From Melioribacter sp051488685 (GTDB taxonomy: Bacteria; Bacteroidota; Ignavibacteria; Ignavibacteriales; Melioribacteraceae), in contig NZ_JBPSEH010000003.1 in assembly GCF_051488685.1 (NCBI RefSeq), positions 124,001 through 188,000 of the forward strand: DNA of 64,000 bases. Direction: 5' to 3'. The position numbers and the translations under genes are program-made. Below the pieces are notes generated by a model that was not told where the DNA came from, did not search any database, and saw only the letters and a list, made by a program, of their open reading frames with translations. The number at the start of each line of letters is the position of its first letter. Within the stretch, counting starts at the first letter, position 1. Positions 54,013 through 63,558 of the stretch are shown in pieces.

Positions 54013-55449
54013 TCACGGCGTTACTATCTCCTGCGTTCTGAACGCACGCGGAAATTGACTTTTCAAACCCTCAGAGGATGCCACCGCAGTTCCAAGTACT
54101 TTACCTTGATAGAAAACTATTTTTTGGCCTTTTGCTTCGAATGTCCTTTTGATTGTTCCACCCTTGAAATAGTTTTCCAGTTCAGTTTTATTATTTAGTT
54201 CAATTCTGTTTTTAGTTGCATATTTACCGAATATTTGCGCGGCAAGCATATGGAGTTGCACGATATCTTTTTTATCGATTGCTCCAAACTTTGAACCAAT
54301 CCGGTTGAAAAGTCCTGTATGAATCGAGTCCCAACTGCCATCGACAAAATAGATATCTTTACTCCTCTGTATAAATCGATAGTTTTCAAATATTGTATTA
54401 TCGAAACCGTAGTAATTCGAAACTTCCAACAAATAATTTTTTATATCGCGTGAATTAGCGTTCAACAATCTAATTTCGTTTTTCAATCGCCCTCCGTCAA
54501 GATTTCTTTTATCAGTCCTATCAGTCTTGATTATTTTTGCAACGAAAAATCCTTCCGAGCCTGTATCCCACGGAACTATTCTTTTTGCTTTTGAAATTGT
54601 GGGATTTAATTTCAGTCCTTTTATTTCAGTAAACGCTTCTCTATATTTGACCGGCAACTCGATGTCAATTAGTTCAACGGGATATTTTTCGAGAATTTTA
54701 TTCAGTACAAATTCATTTTCTTCCAGCGTTAGAGTGCATGTGGAATAGACCATTACGCCTCCAACTTTTAGCATACGAATTCCACTAACAAGTAATTTAT
54801 ATTGAATTTCGGCAATGCCTGTCACCTTATTCCTGTTCCACCAGTTGCTTACTTCCCCTTTTTTCTGAATTATTCCAAGAGCGCTGCAAGGTGCGTCAAT
54901 TAAAATACGGTCGAAATATTCGTCAAAATAAGTGCTGAGTAGCTCACCTTTTTTATTTAATACCCCAGCATTAACCACTTTCATTTTATCGATGTTATAC
55001 ATCAACACGCGTAAACGGTCGAGTGAAATGTCGTTGGAAATTAATGTGCCTCTGTTCTCCATTAATTCCGAAAGCTGAGTAGTTTTTGATCCAGGTGCTG
55101 CACATAAATCGAGAGTTTTATGATTGGCTTGAGGACTGAGGACAAGCGCAGGTAGCATCGACGAAAGGCTTTGAATATAATAAGCGCCCAGGATATAGTC
55201 GACTGTTTTACCGACCATATTCGTTCCTTGTATTACTTCATAAGCATCTGGAACTCTTTCCACACTCTTGAGTTCAATTCCGTAAAGCGATAGTGATTCG
55301 AACAATTTGTGCTTATCGGTATACGGTGAAATGCGAATATGTGTCTTCGGTTCCGATTCATAAAATTCAACAAAACGGCTCAGGTATTCTTCGTCAAAAT
55401 TATCGCGCAGGTATTCGGTTATATTCTTTCCTATTTCAATCAAATTCAA
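54013..55449 (-). CDS. RsmB/NOP2-type RNA m5C methyltransferase
   Basis: The 478-residue protein has an N-terminal family part (VPDAYEVIQGTNMVGKTVDYILGAYYIQSLSSML), an AdoMet site LDLCAAPGSKTTQLSELM and the catalytic cysteine motifs DAPCSALGI and STCTLTLEENEFVL. A C-terminal extension of about 150 residues (FNRIGSKFGAIDKKDIVQLHMLAAQIFGKYATKN) resembles the PUA-like tail of RsmF-type enzymes. It methylates cytosine-5 in rRNA or tRNA; the target is unknown. It overlaps the preceding small gene by 4 bp and ends a four-gene minus-strand unit beginning with lgt. Confidence 0.9.
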   Translation of the reverse strand: MNLIEIGKNITEYLRDNFDEEYLSRFVEFYESEPKTHIRISPYTDKHKLFESLSLYGIELKSVERVPDAYEVIQGTNMVGKTVDYILGAYYIQSLSSMLPALVLSPQANHKTLDLCAAPGSKTTQLSELMENRGTLISNDISLDRLRVLMYNIDKMKVVNAGVLNKKGELLSTYFDEYFDRILIDAPCSALGIIQKKGEVSNWWNRNKVTGIAEIQYKLLVSGIRMLKVGGVMVYSTCTLTLEENEFVLNKILEKYPVELIDIELPVKYREAFTEIKGLKLNPTISKAKRIVPWDTGSEGFFVAKIIKTDRTDKRNLDGGRLKNEIRLLNANSRDIKNYLLEVSNYYGFDNTIFENYRFIQRSKDIYFVDGSWDSIHTGLFNRIGSKFGAIDKKDIVQLHMLAAQIFGKYATKNRIELNNKTELENYFKGGTIKRTFEAKGQKIVFYQGKVLGTAVASSEGLKSQFPRAFRTQEIVTP

Positions 55450-55871
55450 AGCCTGATTAAATTGAGCGAGTTGAAGATTTTATTTGCAACCGCAATATGA
55501 TTTTTTAATTCAGGAAATTCTTTTTTGTAATCCTTTTCGATTTCTCTCAGCAAATTATCGAGATAAGCTTCGTATTGCCTGACTGCATTTTCAATTTCTT
55601 CTGGATTTTTTGGAATTACAATTGTATTCGGTTTTTTTGAATTGGCATAGATTATATATTTAGCCCTGTATAAATTATCCGTATGAAAGTAAGTATTACC
55701 TTTTTCGTCAACGAGTTCGTATGTGTCGAAAAGAGGCGGAGCCAATAACAAGTTACATTGAGGCATTTTGAGCAATTCAGTATCGACTTCGTTAATAAAA
55801 TCGACAGGGAAATAGTTCATCGATTGTTTTAAAAGTTCAATGCGCAGTGCAATAAATTCTTTTTCGTTCAT
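55446..55871 (-). CDS. small conserved-type protein of unknown function
   Basis: The 141-residue product is soluble with a helical C-terminal tail (NAVRQYEAYLDNLLREIEKDYKKEF). I do not recognise a family. It is translationally coupled to the downstream RNA methyltransferase (4-bp overlap) and lies 2 bp after the TolB-like gene, which argues for an active gene in this operon. No signal peptide or membrane segment is apparent. Confidence 0.75.
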   Translation of the reverse strand: MNEKEFIALRIELLKQSMNYFPVDFINEVDTELLKMPQCNLLLAPPLFDTYELVDEKGNTYFHTDNLYRAKYIIYANSKKPNTIVIPKNPEEIENAVRQYEAYLDNLLREIEKDYKKEFPELKNHIAVANKIFNSLNLIRL

Positions 55872-55873
55872 AA

Positions 55874-57001
55874 TTATTTTACCGCTTTGAAGCCCGTGTC
55901 CCGTTCATCCGGATATTCGATCCAGTCGGCTACAAAAACGTTTGTGTCTCTCGAAGTTTTCCTTTCGGCATTCCTATTCGAACAAAAGACAAATTTTTTC
56001 CCGTCGAATGAAAACATCGGGAAAGCGTCGAATGTGCCGGAATTTGTAATTTTTTCGAGACCGGAGCCGTCGATGTTAATCATAAAAATGTCGAACAATC
56101 GTCCGCCTTTGTCAATTGAATGGTGGTTCGAAGAAAATAAAATTCGTTTGCCATCCGGGTGGAAAAACGGTGCCCAATTTGCACCAGGCAGGTTGGTAAC
56201 CTGTCTTACATTTTTGCCATCGATATCGGCCACATAAATATTGAGGGCCTTAGGTTCGACGTAACCTTCTTTCAAAAGTTGTTTGTAAATTTCAGCATCT
56301 TTGCCTCTGGGTCTGCTTGCCCGCCAAACAATCATTCTTGAATCAGGCGAAAAGAATGCCCCACCGTCATACCCGAGTTCATCTGTAAGTTGAATCAAAT
56401 CCCCCGTTTCTAATTCATATCGCCACAATTCCAGGTCGCCCGAGCGTGTGGAAGTAAAAACAATGTATTTCCCGTCGGGAGAAACTGTAGCTTCGGCGTC
56501 GTAGCCTTTTCCTCCTATCAATAATTTTAGATTGCTTCCATCAGGGTCACAAATATAAATATCATACGTATCATAAATTGGCCAGACATATCTACCGGCT
56601 GCAAACATTTTTGATTCGGGACATAGTGTATCGGCAGCGTGTGTGGAAGAATAGATAATTCTGCCGTCTTTTAGAAAATAGCTGCAAGTTGTTCTCCCCT
56701 TACCTGTTGAAATCATTTTGTATTTGAGGCCATTTTCATAAGCACTGCCGTCAGCATTCATTCTAAAAATCTGATCGCAACCTTGCTCATTAATTTTTTT
56801 CCAGTCGCTCTGAAATACAAGTTCCTTGTTGTCAAAACTCCAGTAAGCTTCGGCATTATTACCTCCGAAAGTCAACTGGCGTATGTTTCGAAGATGATGC
56901 TCAGCTTCGAAACGGAGTGTATCAGCAGCGGGATTATATTCCTGCGCTGTTAATAGACAAGTAAACCATAGTAAATTTATTACAATAAATACTCTTTTCA
57001 T
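55874..57001 (-). CDS. TolB-like periplasmic beta-propeller protein
   Basis: The 375-residue product has a signal peptide (VFIVINLLWFTCLLTAQ). WD40-like PD40 repeats follow, recurring as SPDGKYIVFTSTRSGDLELWR, SPDSRMIVWRASRPRG, HPDGKRILFSSNHHS and SFDGKKFVFCSNRNAE. It is a periplasmic six-bladed-type propeller related to TolB but lacking TolB's other domain. It may be a protein-interaction or peptidase-accessory factor; no catalytic residues are seen. It starts 10 bp after the lgt stop, in the same operon. Confidence 0.9.
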   Translation of the reverse strand: MKRVFIVINLLWFTCLLTAQEYNPAADTLRFEAEHHLRNIRQLTFGGNNAEAYWSFDNKELVFQSDWKKINEQGCDQIFRMNADGSAYENGLKYKMISTGKGRTTCSYFLKDGRIIYSSTHAADTLCPESKMFAAGRYVWPIYDTYDIYICDPDGSNLKLLIGGKGYDAEATVSPDGKYIVFTSTRSGDLELWRYELETGDLIQLTDELGYDGGAFFSPDSRMIVWRASRPRGKDAEIYKQLLKEGYVEPKALNIYVADIDGKNVRQVTNLPGANWAPFFHPDGKRILFSSNHHSIDKGGRLFDIFMINIDGSGLEKITNSGTFDAFPMFSFDGKKFVFCSNRNAERKTSRDTNVFVADWIEYPDERDTGFKAVK

Positions 57002-57011
57002 TTTAGACCTT

Positions 57012-57821
57012 TCAGGAATTGCGTCTGTTAATTTTAATGGATTTAGAATTCTTTCTCATTACTAAATAAAATCCCGCAATAACAAATGGTATACTAAGAA
57101 TTTGCCCCATGTTCAGGATCATTCCTTCTTCAAAATAAGTCTGGTTTTCTTTAACAAATTCTACGAAAAATCGGAATGTAAAAACGATAATTAAAAAATA
57201 TCCGAAGAGAAGACCTTCTTTAAAATTCCCTTCTTTCTTATAATAAAAGAAGAAAAGAAAAACAAACACAAGTAGATAAGCAATCGATTCGTATAATTGA
57301 GCGGGATGCCTCGGAATACTATCGACATGCATAAAAACAAATCCCCAGTCGCTGCCCGTAGGAACTCCTATAATTTCGGAATTGAAAAGATTGCCCAGTC
57401 TGATGAACGAACCTCCAAGCGCAACAGTAATTACCAGTCTGTCCATCAGCCAGAAGAATGAATAATTGTTATATTTTTTTGTAAAAAAATAAATAGCTGT
57501 AAGAATACCAATTCCAGCACCGTGACTTGCAAGCCCACCTTTCCAGACCTGTAAAATTTCGAGTGGATTGGAAAGATAGTAAGAAGGGTTATAGAACAAA
57601 CAATGGCCGAGACGTGCACCAATAACTGTTCCGACAATCATATACCAGAGCAGATCATTAAGGTCGTTCTCATTTTTATTTTCCTTTCGGAAAATATACG
57701 ACATTATCTGAAATCCAATAATGAATCCGAGTGCAAACAAAAGACCATACCATCTTATCGAAAACGGTCCAAGTTTGAATATTTCTGGATTAACATCCCA
57801 GTAAATCAACCATTGCCTCAA
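57012..57821 (-). CDS. lgt: prolipoprotein diacylglyceryl transferase
   Basis: The 269-residue membrane enzyme attaches diacylglycerol to lipoprotein precursors. Lgt signatures are GARLGHCLFYNPSYY, the essential arginine/histidine block in GSFIRLGNLFNSEIIGVPTGSDWGFVF and PRHPAQLYES. Seven membrane segments fit the family. It is the first gene of the lgt/propeller/small protein/methyltransferase unit and is divergent from the Lon-like gene. Its targets in this window include HmuY and the other lipoproteins. Confidence 0.97.
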   Translation of the reverse strand: MRQWLIYWDVNPEIFKLGPFSIRWYGLLFALGFIIGFQIMSYIFRKENKNENDLNDLLWYMIVGTVIGARLGHCLFYNPSYYLSNPLEILQVWKGGLASHGAGIGILTAIYFFTKKYNNYSFFWLMDRLVITVALGGSFIRLGNLFNSEIIGVPTGSDWGFVFMHVDSIPRHPAQLYESIAYLLVFVFLFFFYYKKEGNFKEGLLFGYFLIIVFTFRFFVEFVKENQTYFEEGMILNMGQILSIPFVIAGFYLVMRKNSKSIKINRRNS

Positions 57822-57919
57822 ATTGTTTTCCTAAAATTTAATAAAATTAAGAATAGGAGCCTAACTTATTTCTTTTTTGTTTATATTAAACTTACCGTTA
57901 AATTCGTACAGGATTTATT

Positions 57920-60352
57920 ATGCCTCTTAAGAAAGCTCCGCATCACAGAGCACTTACCTCGGAAGAACTCAAATGGAGATGCGACACATCAGTGTTCGAT
58001 TTCGAAGATACAAAAAGCATTAAACCGATTGAAGGTATTGTGGGACAGGAGCGTGCATTGAAAGCTCTGAAAATTGGCGTTGAGCTGCGCAGCCCCGGTT
58101 ACAATATTTTCGTCACAGGTTTATCTGGCACAGGAAAATTGACTACAATCAAAAAAATGCTTGAATCGATTGCTCCAGCCGAAGACGAAAAATTATTCGA
58201 TTATGCATACGTAAATAATTTCAAGGATATCGACAGACCAATATTGCTTAAATTCAAGGCAGGACAGGCTAAAAAATTCAGAAATGAGTTGAAAAGGACA
58301 ATACGATTCCTTCAGGAAAGAATTCCAAACGTATTAAATTCGGAGCCTTTTGTCAGCCGCAAAAAGCAACTCCTTTCGGAATATGGCAAACAACAACGGG
58401 CTATAATGACTGGCTTCGAAGAAAAATTGAGAAAAGATAATTTTACTCTCGGCGAAGTAAAATCAGGCGAAATGGTTCGACCCGAAATACTTGCATTGAT
58501 CGACAATAAACCTGTATTCGTTCAACAGATTCAGGAATTTGTACGCGAAGGCAAAATTAATTCCGAAAAAGCCAACGAAATTATCAGCAAATATTCTTCT
58601 TACCAGGAAGAACTTCAGCAGATATTTGTTGAAAGCCTTAAGCTAACACAGATGTATCAGGAAAAAATAAACCAGCTGGAAACTGAATCTGTATCCTCAA
58701 TTGTTAAGCTTACAATAGAAGATTTAAGGAAAAAATATAAAGACAGCAAGATTAGACATTATCTGGATCAGGTTACAGAAAATATTCTTTTGAATATTGA
58801 AATATTCAAAGGACAGAAACCAATTCAAGAAGAAGCTGAAGATGGGACGGTAATCGATTATCTAAAAGAATACGAAGTTAATATCATTCTCGATAATTCA
58901 AACACAAAAGCCACGCCTGTTATAATTGAGACCTCGCCAACATATACAAATTTGTTCGGCACAATTGAAAAGATAAACGACGGACGTGGCGGATGGTATG
59001 CCGACTTTACACGTATCAAAGCCGGCTCGATTCTCAGAGCTAACGGTGGATTTCTCGTTATTAATGCACTCGATGCACTTGGCGAACCAGGCGTCTGGAA
59101 AGCTCTCAAACGCACATTGCTCTACGGCAAACTTGAAATTCAGGACATTGCCAACGTTTACCAGTTCTCACCTTCAATTCTCAAACCCGAACCGATCGAA
59201 ATCGACACAAAAATAATTCTTATCGGGAATAATTATATCTATTCTTATTTATCATTTTACGAAGACGACTTCAATAAAATATTCAAGATCAAAGCTGAAT
59301 TCGACAATGTAATGAAACGTTCCGAAAGTGCATTAAACGAATACGCCCGTTTAATCAAAAAATTAATCGAAAACGAAAAGTTATATGAATTCGACAAAAG
59401 CGCAGTTGCACGGCTTATCGAATACGGCGCACGATACGCCGGTGAAAAGAACAAACTGACAACTCGATTTGCATACATTGCTGACCTTGTTCGTGAAGCT
59501 AACTTCTGGGCAAAAGACAATGGCAGTAAAATTGTAACTGATTACCACGTTGACCAGGCTTACAATTCATATATCGAACGTCACGGATTATACGAATCCA
59601 AGATTTCTGAATTTATAGAGGAAGGCACCATTTTAATTGATACTGAAGGCGCTCGTATTGGAACAGTAAATGGGCTTGCTGTTTATGATGTAGGCGTTTA
59701 TTCATTCGGCAAACCGACAAGAATAACAGCTACAGTCTCTCTTGGTAATGGCAGCATAATTAATGTAGAAAGAGAGGCTGGCTTAAGCGGTAAAACCCAT
59801 AACAAAGCAGTACTTATTATTTCTGGATATTTCAGAGAAAAATTCGGGCGTTCAATGAATCTTTCATTCAATGCAAATCTTGTATTCGAGCAGGGTTACA
59901 GCATGGTCGACGGCGACAGCGCATCGATCTCTGAAATATGCGCTCTTCTATCGGCTCTTTCGGGCGTTCCAATAAAACAATCGCTTGCAATTACAGGCTC
60001 GGTCAATCAAAAAGGTGAAATACAACCAATCGGTGGTGTCAACGAAAAAATCGAAGGTTTTTTCGATGTCTGCAAAAAACGCGGATTGAACGGTTCGCAA
60101 GGCGTCATTATTCCGCACCAAAACGTAAAAGATTTAATGCTGAAAGACGAAGTTGTAAATGCAGTAAAAGAAAAAAGATTCCATATTTATGCTGTAAAGA
60201 CAGTCGAAGAAGCCGTAGAAATTCTTACAGGCATAAAAGCAGGTAAATTACTGAAAACGGGCAAACACGAGGTAAACACGCTTTTCTACAAAGTTGAAAA
60301 GGAACTCGAATCGATGCTAAAAAAATCGAAACAGGGTAGCAGAAAAAACTAA
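57920..60352 (+). CDS. Lon-like ATP-dependent protease (AAA_32 + Lon_C)
   Basis: The 810-residue protein is not classical LonA: the N-terminal substrate domain is missing and the order is an AAA module with a long coiled insertion (about 90-300), then a Lon peptidase domain. The P-loop is degenerate in form (TGLSGTGKLTT, Leu instead of Ser/Thr after the Lys), and the Walker B-like element is GGFLVINALDALG. The protease dyad is Ser in VDGDSASISE and Lys in GGVNEKIEG, in the arrangement of the archaeal LonB-type. The family is common in bacteria as a LonB-like protease of unclear substrate. It is divergent from lgt and is followed 87 bp later by pyk. Confidence 0.92.
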   Translation: MPLKKAPHHRALTSEELKWRCDTSVFDFEDTKSIKPIEGIVGQERALKALKIGVELRSPGYNIFVTGLSGTGKLTTIKKMLESIAPAEDEKLFDYAYVNNFKDIDRPILLKFKAGQAKKFRNELKRTIRFLQERIPNVLNSEPFVSRKKQLLSEYGKQQRAIMTGFEEKLRKDNFTLGEVKSGEMVRPEILALIDNKPVFVQQIQEFVREGKINSEKANEIISKYSSYQEELQQIFVESLKLTQMYQEKINQLETESVSSIVKLTIEDLRKKYKDSKIRHYLDQVTENILLNIEIFKGQKPIQEEAEDGTVIDYLKEYEVNIILDNSNTKATPVIIETSPTYTNLFGTIEKINDGRGGWYADFTRIKAGSILRANGGFLVINALDALGEPGVWKALKRTLLYGKLEIQDIANVYQFSPSILKPEPIEIDTKIILIGNNYIYSYLSFYEDDFNKIFKIKAEFDNVMKRSESALNEYARLIKKLIENEKLYEFDKSAVARLIEYGARYAGEKNKLTTRFAYIADLVREANFWAKDNGSKIVTDYHVDQAYNSYIERHGLYESKISEFIEEGTILIDTEGARIGTVNGLAVYDVGVYSFGKPTRITATVSLGNGSIINVEREAGLSGKTHNKAVLIISGYFREKFGRSMNLSFNANLVFEQGYSMVDGDSASISEICALLSALSGVPIKQSLAITGSVNQKGEIQPIGGVNEKIEGFFDVCKKRGLNGSQGVIIPHQNVKDLMLKDEVVNAVKEKRFHIYAVKTVEEAVEILTGIKAGKLLKTGKHEVNTLFYKVEKELESMLKKSKQGSRKN

Positions 60353-60384
60353 AAAAATAATGAATTTCAGTTCTACGCATTAAA

Positions 60385-60412
60385 TTTGTTTCGGTTAATT
60401 GTATTATTTTTG
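60385..60412 (+). promoter_or_regulatory. candidate Bacteroidota-type promoter of pyk
   Basis: TTTG (60385-60388) and TATTTTTG (60405-60412) with a 16-bp spacer, 27 bp before the pyk start. The match is to the -33/-7 form; spacing is a little short. Confidence 0.4.
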
Positions 60413-60439
60413 TTTTATCAAAAATAATCTTTTAACGTA

Positions 60440-61864
60440 ATGAAGCCGGCATTTGCAAAAACAAAAATTTTAGTCACACTCGGACCTGCCACAGATTCAA
60501 AAGAGCAACTCGAAGCATTAATCGACGCTGGCGCCGACGGTATCCGCCTTAACTTTTCACACGGCGACAAGGAATATTTTAAAAGGCTCTTTAATTTAAT
60601 TCACAGCATTTGCGTGGAAAAATCTCTTCCGATCCCGATTTTGGTCGATTTACAGGGACCCAAAATTCGAATCGGTGAACTTACCAAGCCAGAAATTGAA
60701 ATTAAGACCGGCAATAAAATTGAAATTACTACTGAGGAGATCCCAGGAACGGAAGAAATAATTTCAACCAGTTATAAGGATCTGATTAAAGATGCAAAAA
60801 AGGACGAAGTAATTTTAATCGACGATGGACTGATAAAGCTCAAAGTTGCCGAAAAGAAAAACAATAAACTTGTCTGTACAATTTTAGAAGGTGGTACCTT
60901 AAAACCACGTAAAGGGATGAATCTGCCGGGAATGAAATTAAGCACGCCTTCTGTTACCGATAAGGACTATGAGAATCTCGAATTTGCGCTTCAGTACCGA
61001 GTCGATTTTATTGCTCTCTCTTTTGTTCGGCAGGCAGAAGATATAAGAGGTTTGCGGGCATGGCTCAACGAACGAGGCTATAATATTCCATTGATTGCTA
61101 AAATTGAAAAGCAGGAAGCTGTCGATAATTTCGAAGAAATATTGAAAGAATCAGATGGAATTATGGTCGCACGAGGCGATCTCGGAGTTGAACTGGGTCC
61201 TCATCTTGTGCCTATTATTCAGAAAAAAATTATTCGACGTTGTAATGAAACTGGCAAACTCGTTATAACTGCAACTCAAATGCTTGAGTCCATGATTCAT
61301 AATCCCGTTCCAACGCGGGCCGAGGCTTCCGACATTGCAAATGCTGTCTGGGACGGAACCGATGTTGTAATGCTAAGCGGCGAAACCTCTGTGGGCAAAT
61401 ATCCAGTAGACGCAGTTAAAATTATGAACGAAATTCTTTTAACTACCGAAGCCGACCCCGGTATGAGAAAAAAAACAAAGTACGAAAAGCCTGAAAATAT
61501 ATTTGAAAATATGGTCGACGCCACCGGCGCAGGCATCGCTCTTATTTCGGAACAACTGAACGCTGCTGCAATTGTAATTTTTACTCACTTCGGTTCAAAA
61601 GCAAATATTATATCAAAGTTCAGACCAAATGCTTCGATCTTTGCAATCTCGGATAAATTCGAAACGCTAAACACGTTGAACCTGCACTGGGGAATTAAAC
61701 CCTTTTATCATTCCCATATCCACGATGAAGAAACCGCTATTAGTGAATCGATGAAACTACTGAAAGAAAAAAACTTGATTAAAGACGGTGATGTGGTTAT
61801 TTTTGCTGCAGGTCAACCGTTATGCGACGGTAGACGAAGCTGGCTCCGTTATTCGATTGTATAG
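60440..61864 (+). CDS. pyk: pyruvate kinase
   Basis: The 474-residue enzyme makes pyruvate and ATP from phosphoenolpyruvate. The N-terminal TKILVTLGPATDSKEQL, the substrate site DGIRLNFSHG, the catalytic lysine region LIAKIEKQEAV and the metal site IMVARGDLGVELG are present, as is TATQMLESMIHNPVPTRAEASDIANAVWDGTDVVMLSGETSVG. The C-terminal regulatory domain is complete. It is preceded by a Bacteroidota-type -7 element and lies downstream of the Lon-like gene, probably as its own unit. Together with pfkA it covers the controlled glycolytic steps. Confidence 0.98.
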   Translation: MKPAFAKTKILVTLGPATDSKEQLEALIDAGADGIRLNFSHGDKEYFKRLFNLIHSICVEKSLPIPILVDLQGPKIRIGELTKPEIEIKTGNKIEITTEEIPGTEEIISTSYKDLIKDAKKDEVILIDDGLIKLKVAEKKNNKLVCTILEGGTLKPRKGMNLPGMKLSTPSVTDKDYENLEFALQYRVDFIALSFVRQAEDIRGLRAWLNERGYNIPLIAKIEKQEAVDNFEEILKESDGIMVARGDLGVELGPHLVPIIQKKIIRRCNETGKLVITATQMLESMIHNPVPTRAEASDIANAVWDGTDVVMLSGETSVGKYPVDAVKIMNEILLTTEADPGMRKKTKYEKPENIFENMVDATGAGIALISEQLNAAAIVIFTHFGSKANIISKFRPNASIFAISDKFETLNTLNLHWGIKPFYHSHIHDEETAISESMKLLKEKNLIKDGDVVIFAAGQPLCDGRRSWLRYSIV

Positions 61865-61929
61865 TTTATAAACAAATATTACCAGCCGTATTATATTCTC
61901 TAAAAGAGAAGGGATAAATTTGGTCAAAA

Positions 61930-62970
61930 ATGGATAGAACGGTTGGCTTAAAATATAAACCCGCTAAATGGTGGACAGTAAACGATAAGGGCAAAATCCT
62001 CTGTACACTATGTCCGCGTTACTGCACAATAGGGAACAATCAGGCAGGCTTTTGCTACATACGCCAGAATATCGATGGCAAACTTTATACACTCGGATAC
62101 GGCCATCCAACGGGCTTTGCCATCGACCCGATCGAAAAAAAACCACTCTTCCATTTTATGCCAGGAAGCAAAATACTCAGTTTCGGTACAGCAGGCTGTA
62201 ATCTCGGCTGTAAATTCTGTCAGAACTGGTCGATAAGCAAGGCAAAAATCGACACTATAAACTCAGTGGAAGCTTCCCCAGAAGACGTTGTAAATATTGC
62301 ATTGAAATATAATGTTCCCTCTATTGCTTTTACTTATAACGATCCGGTAATATTTGGCGAGTATGTAATCGATATTTCTAAATTGGCTCGAGAACAGAAT
62401 ATCAAAACAGTTATGGTTACTGCAGGCTACATCGATAAGGAAGCCCGCAAAGAAGTTTTTCAATATATCGATGCTGCCAACGTAGACCTGAAGGCTTTTA
62501 CTGAAGAATTCTATCACAACCTTACATTCTCTCATCTTCAACCTGTACTCGATACGCTCCAATGGCTCCACAACGAAACAGATATCTGGTTTGAAATTAC
62601 AACATTGTTAATACCCGGTGAAAACGATTCGGACGATGAAATAAAAAAAATGTGCGAGTGGATATTAAAAAATTTGGGTGATCGAATTCCATTGCACTTC
62701 ACGGCTTTTCATCCGGATTTTAAAATGAGAGACAAGCCTCCTACACCGCCTTCTACACTTTTTAGAGCGCGAAATATTGCTCTGAATATGGGCATAAAAT
62801 ACTGTTACACAGGCAACATTCATAACATCGAAGGACAAACAACCTATTGCCCTGAATGTGGCAAAGCCGTTATTAAAAGAGATTGGCACTCAATCTTGGA
62901 AATTTCGCTTACAGAAGGCAGGTGTAACTATTGTTCAACAAAAATCGACGGAAGTTTTTTTTCATTATGA
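61930..62970 (+). CDS. amrS: AmmeMemoRadiSam-system radical SAM enzyme (AmrS-like)
   Basis: The 346-residue protein has an N-terminal cysteine cluster (CTLCPRYCTIGNNQAGFCYIRQ) and the radical SAM motif GTAGCNLGCKFCQNWSIS (CxxxCxxC). C-terminal zinc-type cysteines follow (CPECGKAVIKRDWH... CNYCSTKIDG). The layout matches the radical SAM member of the AmmeMemoRadiSam set (AmrS), whose partners AMMECR1 and Memo are not in the window. The reaction is not known; it is predicted to modify a protein or small molecule using AdoMet. It follows pyk by 65 bp. Confidence 0.93.
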   Translation: MDRTVGLKYKPAKWWTVNDKGKILCTLCPRYCTIGNNQAGFCYIRQNIDGKLYTLGYGHPTGFAIDPIEKKPLFHFMPGSKILSFGTAGCNLGCKFCQNWSISKAKIDTINSVEASPEDVVNIALKYNVPSIAFTYNDPVIFGEYVIDISKLAREQNIKTVMVTAGYIDKEARKEVFQYIDAANVDLKAFTEEFYHNLTFSHLQPVLDTLQWLHNETDIWFEITTLLIPGENDSDDEIKKMCEWILKNLGDRIPLHFTAFHPDFKMRDKPPTPPSTLFRARNIALNMGIKYCYTGNIHNIEGQTTYCPECGKAVIKRDWHSILEISLTEGRCNYCSTKIDGSFFSL

Positions 62971-63050
62971 ATTTACTAACTTTATCAATATTTTTTAATT
63001 GATTTTTCCATCAACCTGTTGAAAATAAATAACCTAATAAGGGGGTATGT

Positions 63051-63557
63051 ATGAAAAAAACTCTCATTATCACTCTGATTATTTCCTTTATGGTAATCTT
63101 ATTCTCTTCTTTAACAATGGCCCAGAACCAGAATGTACGGTTCGGTAAAATTTTTGGTAAAGAAGAAGCCAATCAGCTTTTTGGCAAAGTGGATTTTTCT
63201 GTAAAAATAAAGAAAGATATCCTCAAAGCAGCTCTTTCCCGTGTGGATAAATACGTTCTTTTTGCAGTAAAAGGGAAAAGACCACTATTGTTCAACAGCC
63301 GCAGAAAACCATTACTCGACAATAATGTAACACTCGACCCTGGCGAAAAAGGTTTCCTCTTCAGCAAAGAAGTGGTCGAAGAATTTCTAAATAGCACAAA
63401 CGACTCGGTCATTGAAATTGAAATTAGAGGGAGCGAAGCGGGAGTAAGAGGTAGAACTACTTCTTCACTTCAAGCAAATTATATTTTAACGCTCAGTAAT
63501 TCAGTTAGTACGTTAGAGTTTGCAACTGATTGTCCACCCTATTGTCCTGAGGATTAA
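63051..63557 (+). CDS. small secreted protein, unknown
   Basis: The 168-residue product has a signal peptide (IITLIISFMVILFSSLTMAQ) and a beta-rich mature part with KKDILKAALSRVDKYVLFAVKGKRPLLFNSRRKPLLDN. It ends in a short Cys/Pro tail (ATDCPPYCPED), which could be a disulfide-linked or metal-binding end. A GGGGG ribosome site precedes the start. It is followed after 1 bp by a membrane protein starting with TTG, so the two are probably coupled. I do not recognise a family. Confidence 0.8.
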   Translation: MKKTLIITLIISFMVILFSSLTMAQNQNVRFGKIFGKEEANQLFGKVDFSVKIKKDILKAALSRVDKYVLFAVKGKRPLLFNSRRKPLLDNNVTLDPGEKGFLFSKEVVEEFLNSTNDSVIEIEIRGSEAGVRGRTTSSLQANYILTLSNSVSTLEFATDCPPYCPED

Positions 63558-63558
63558 C

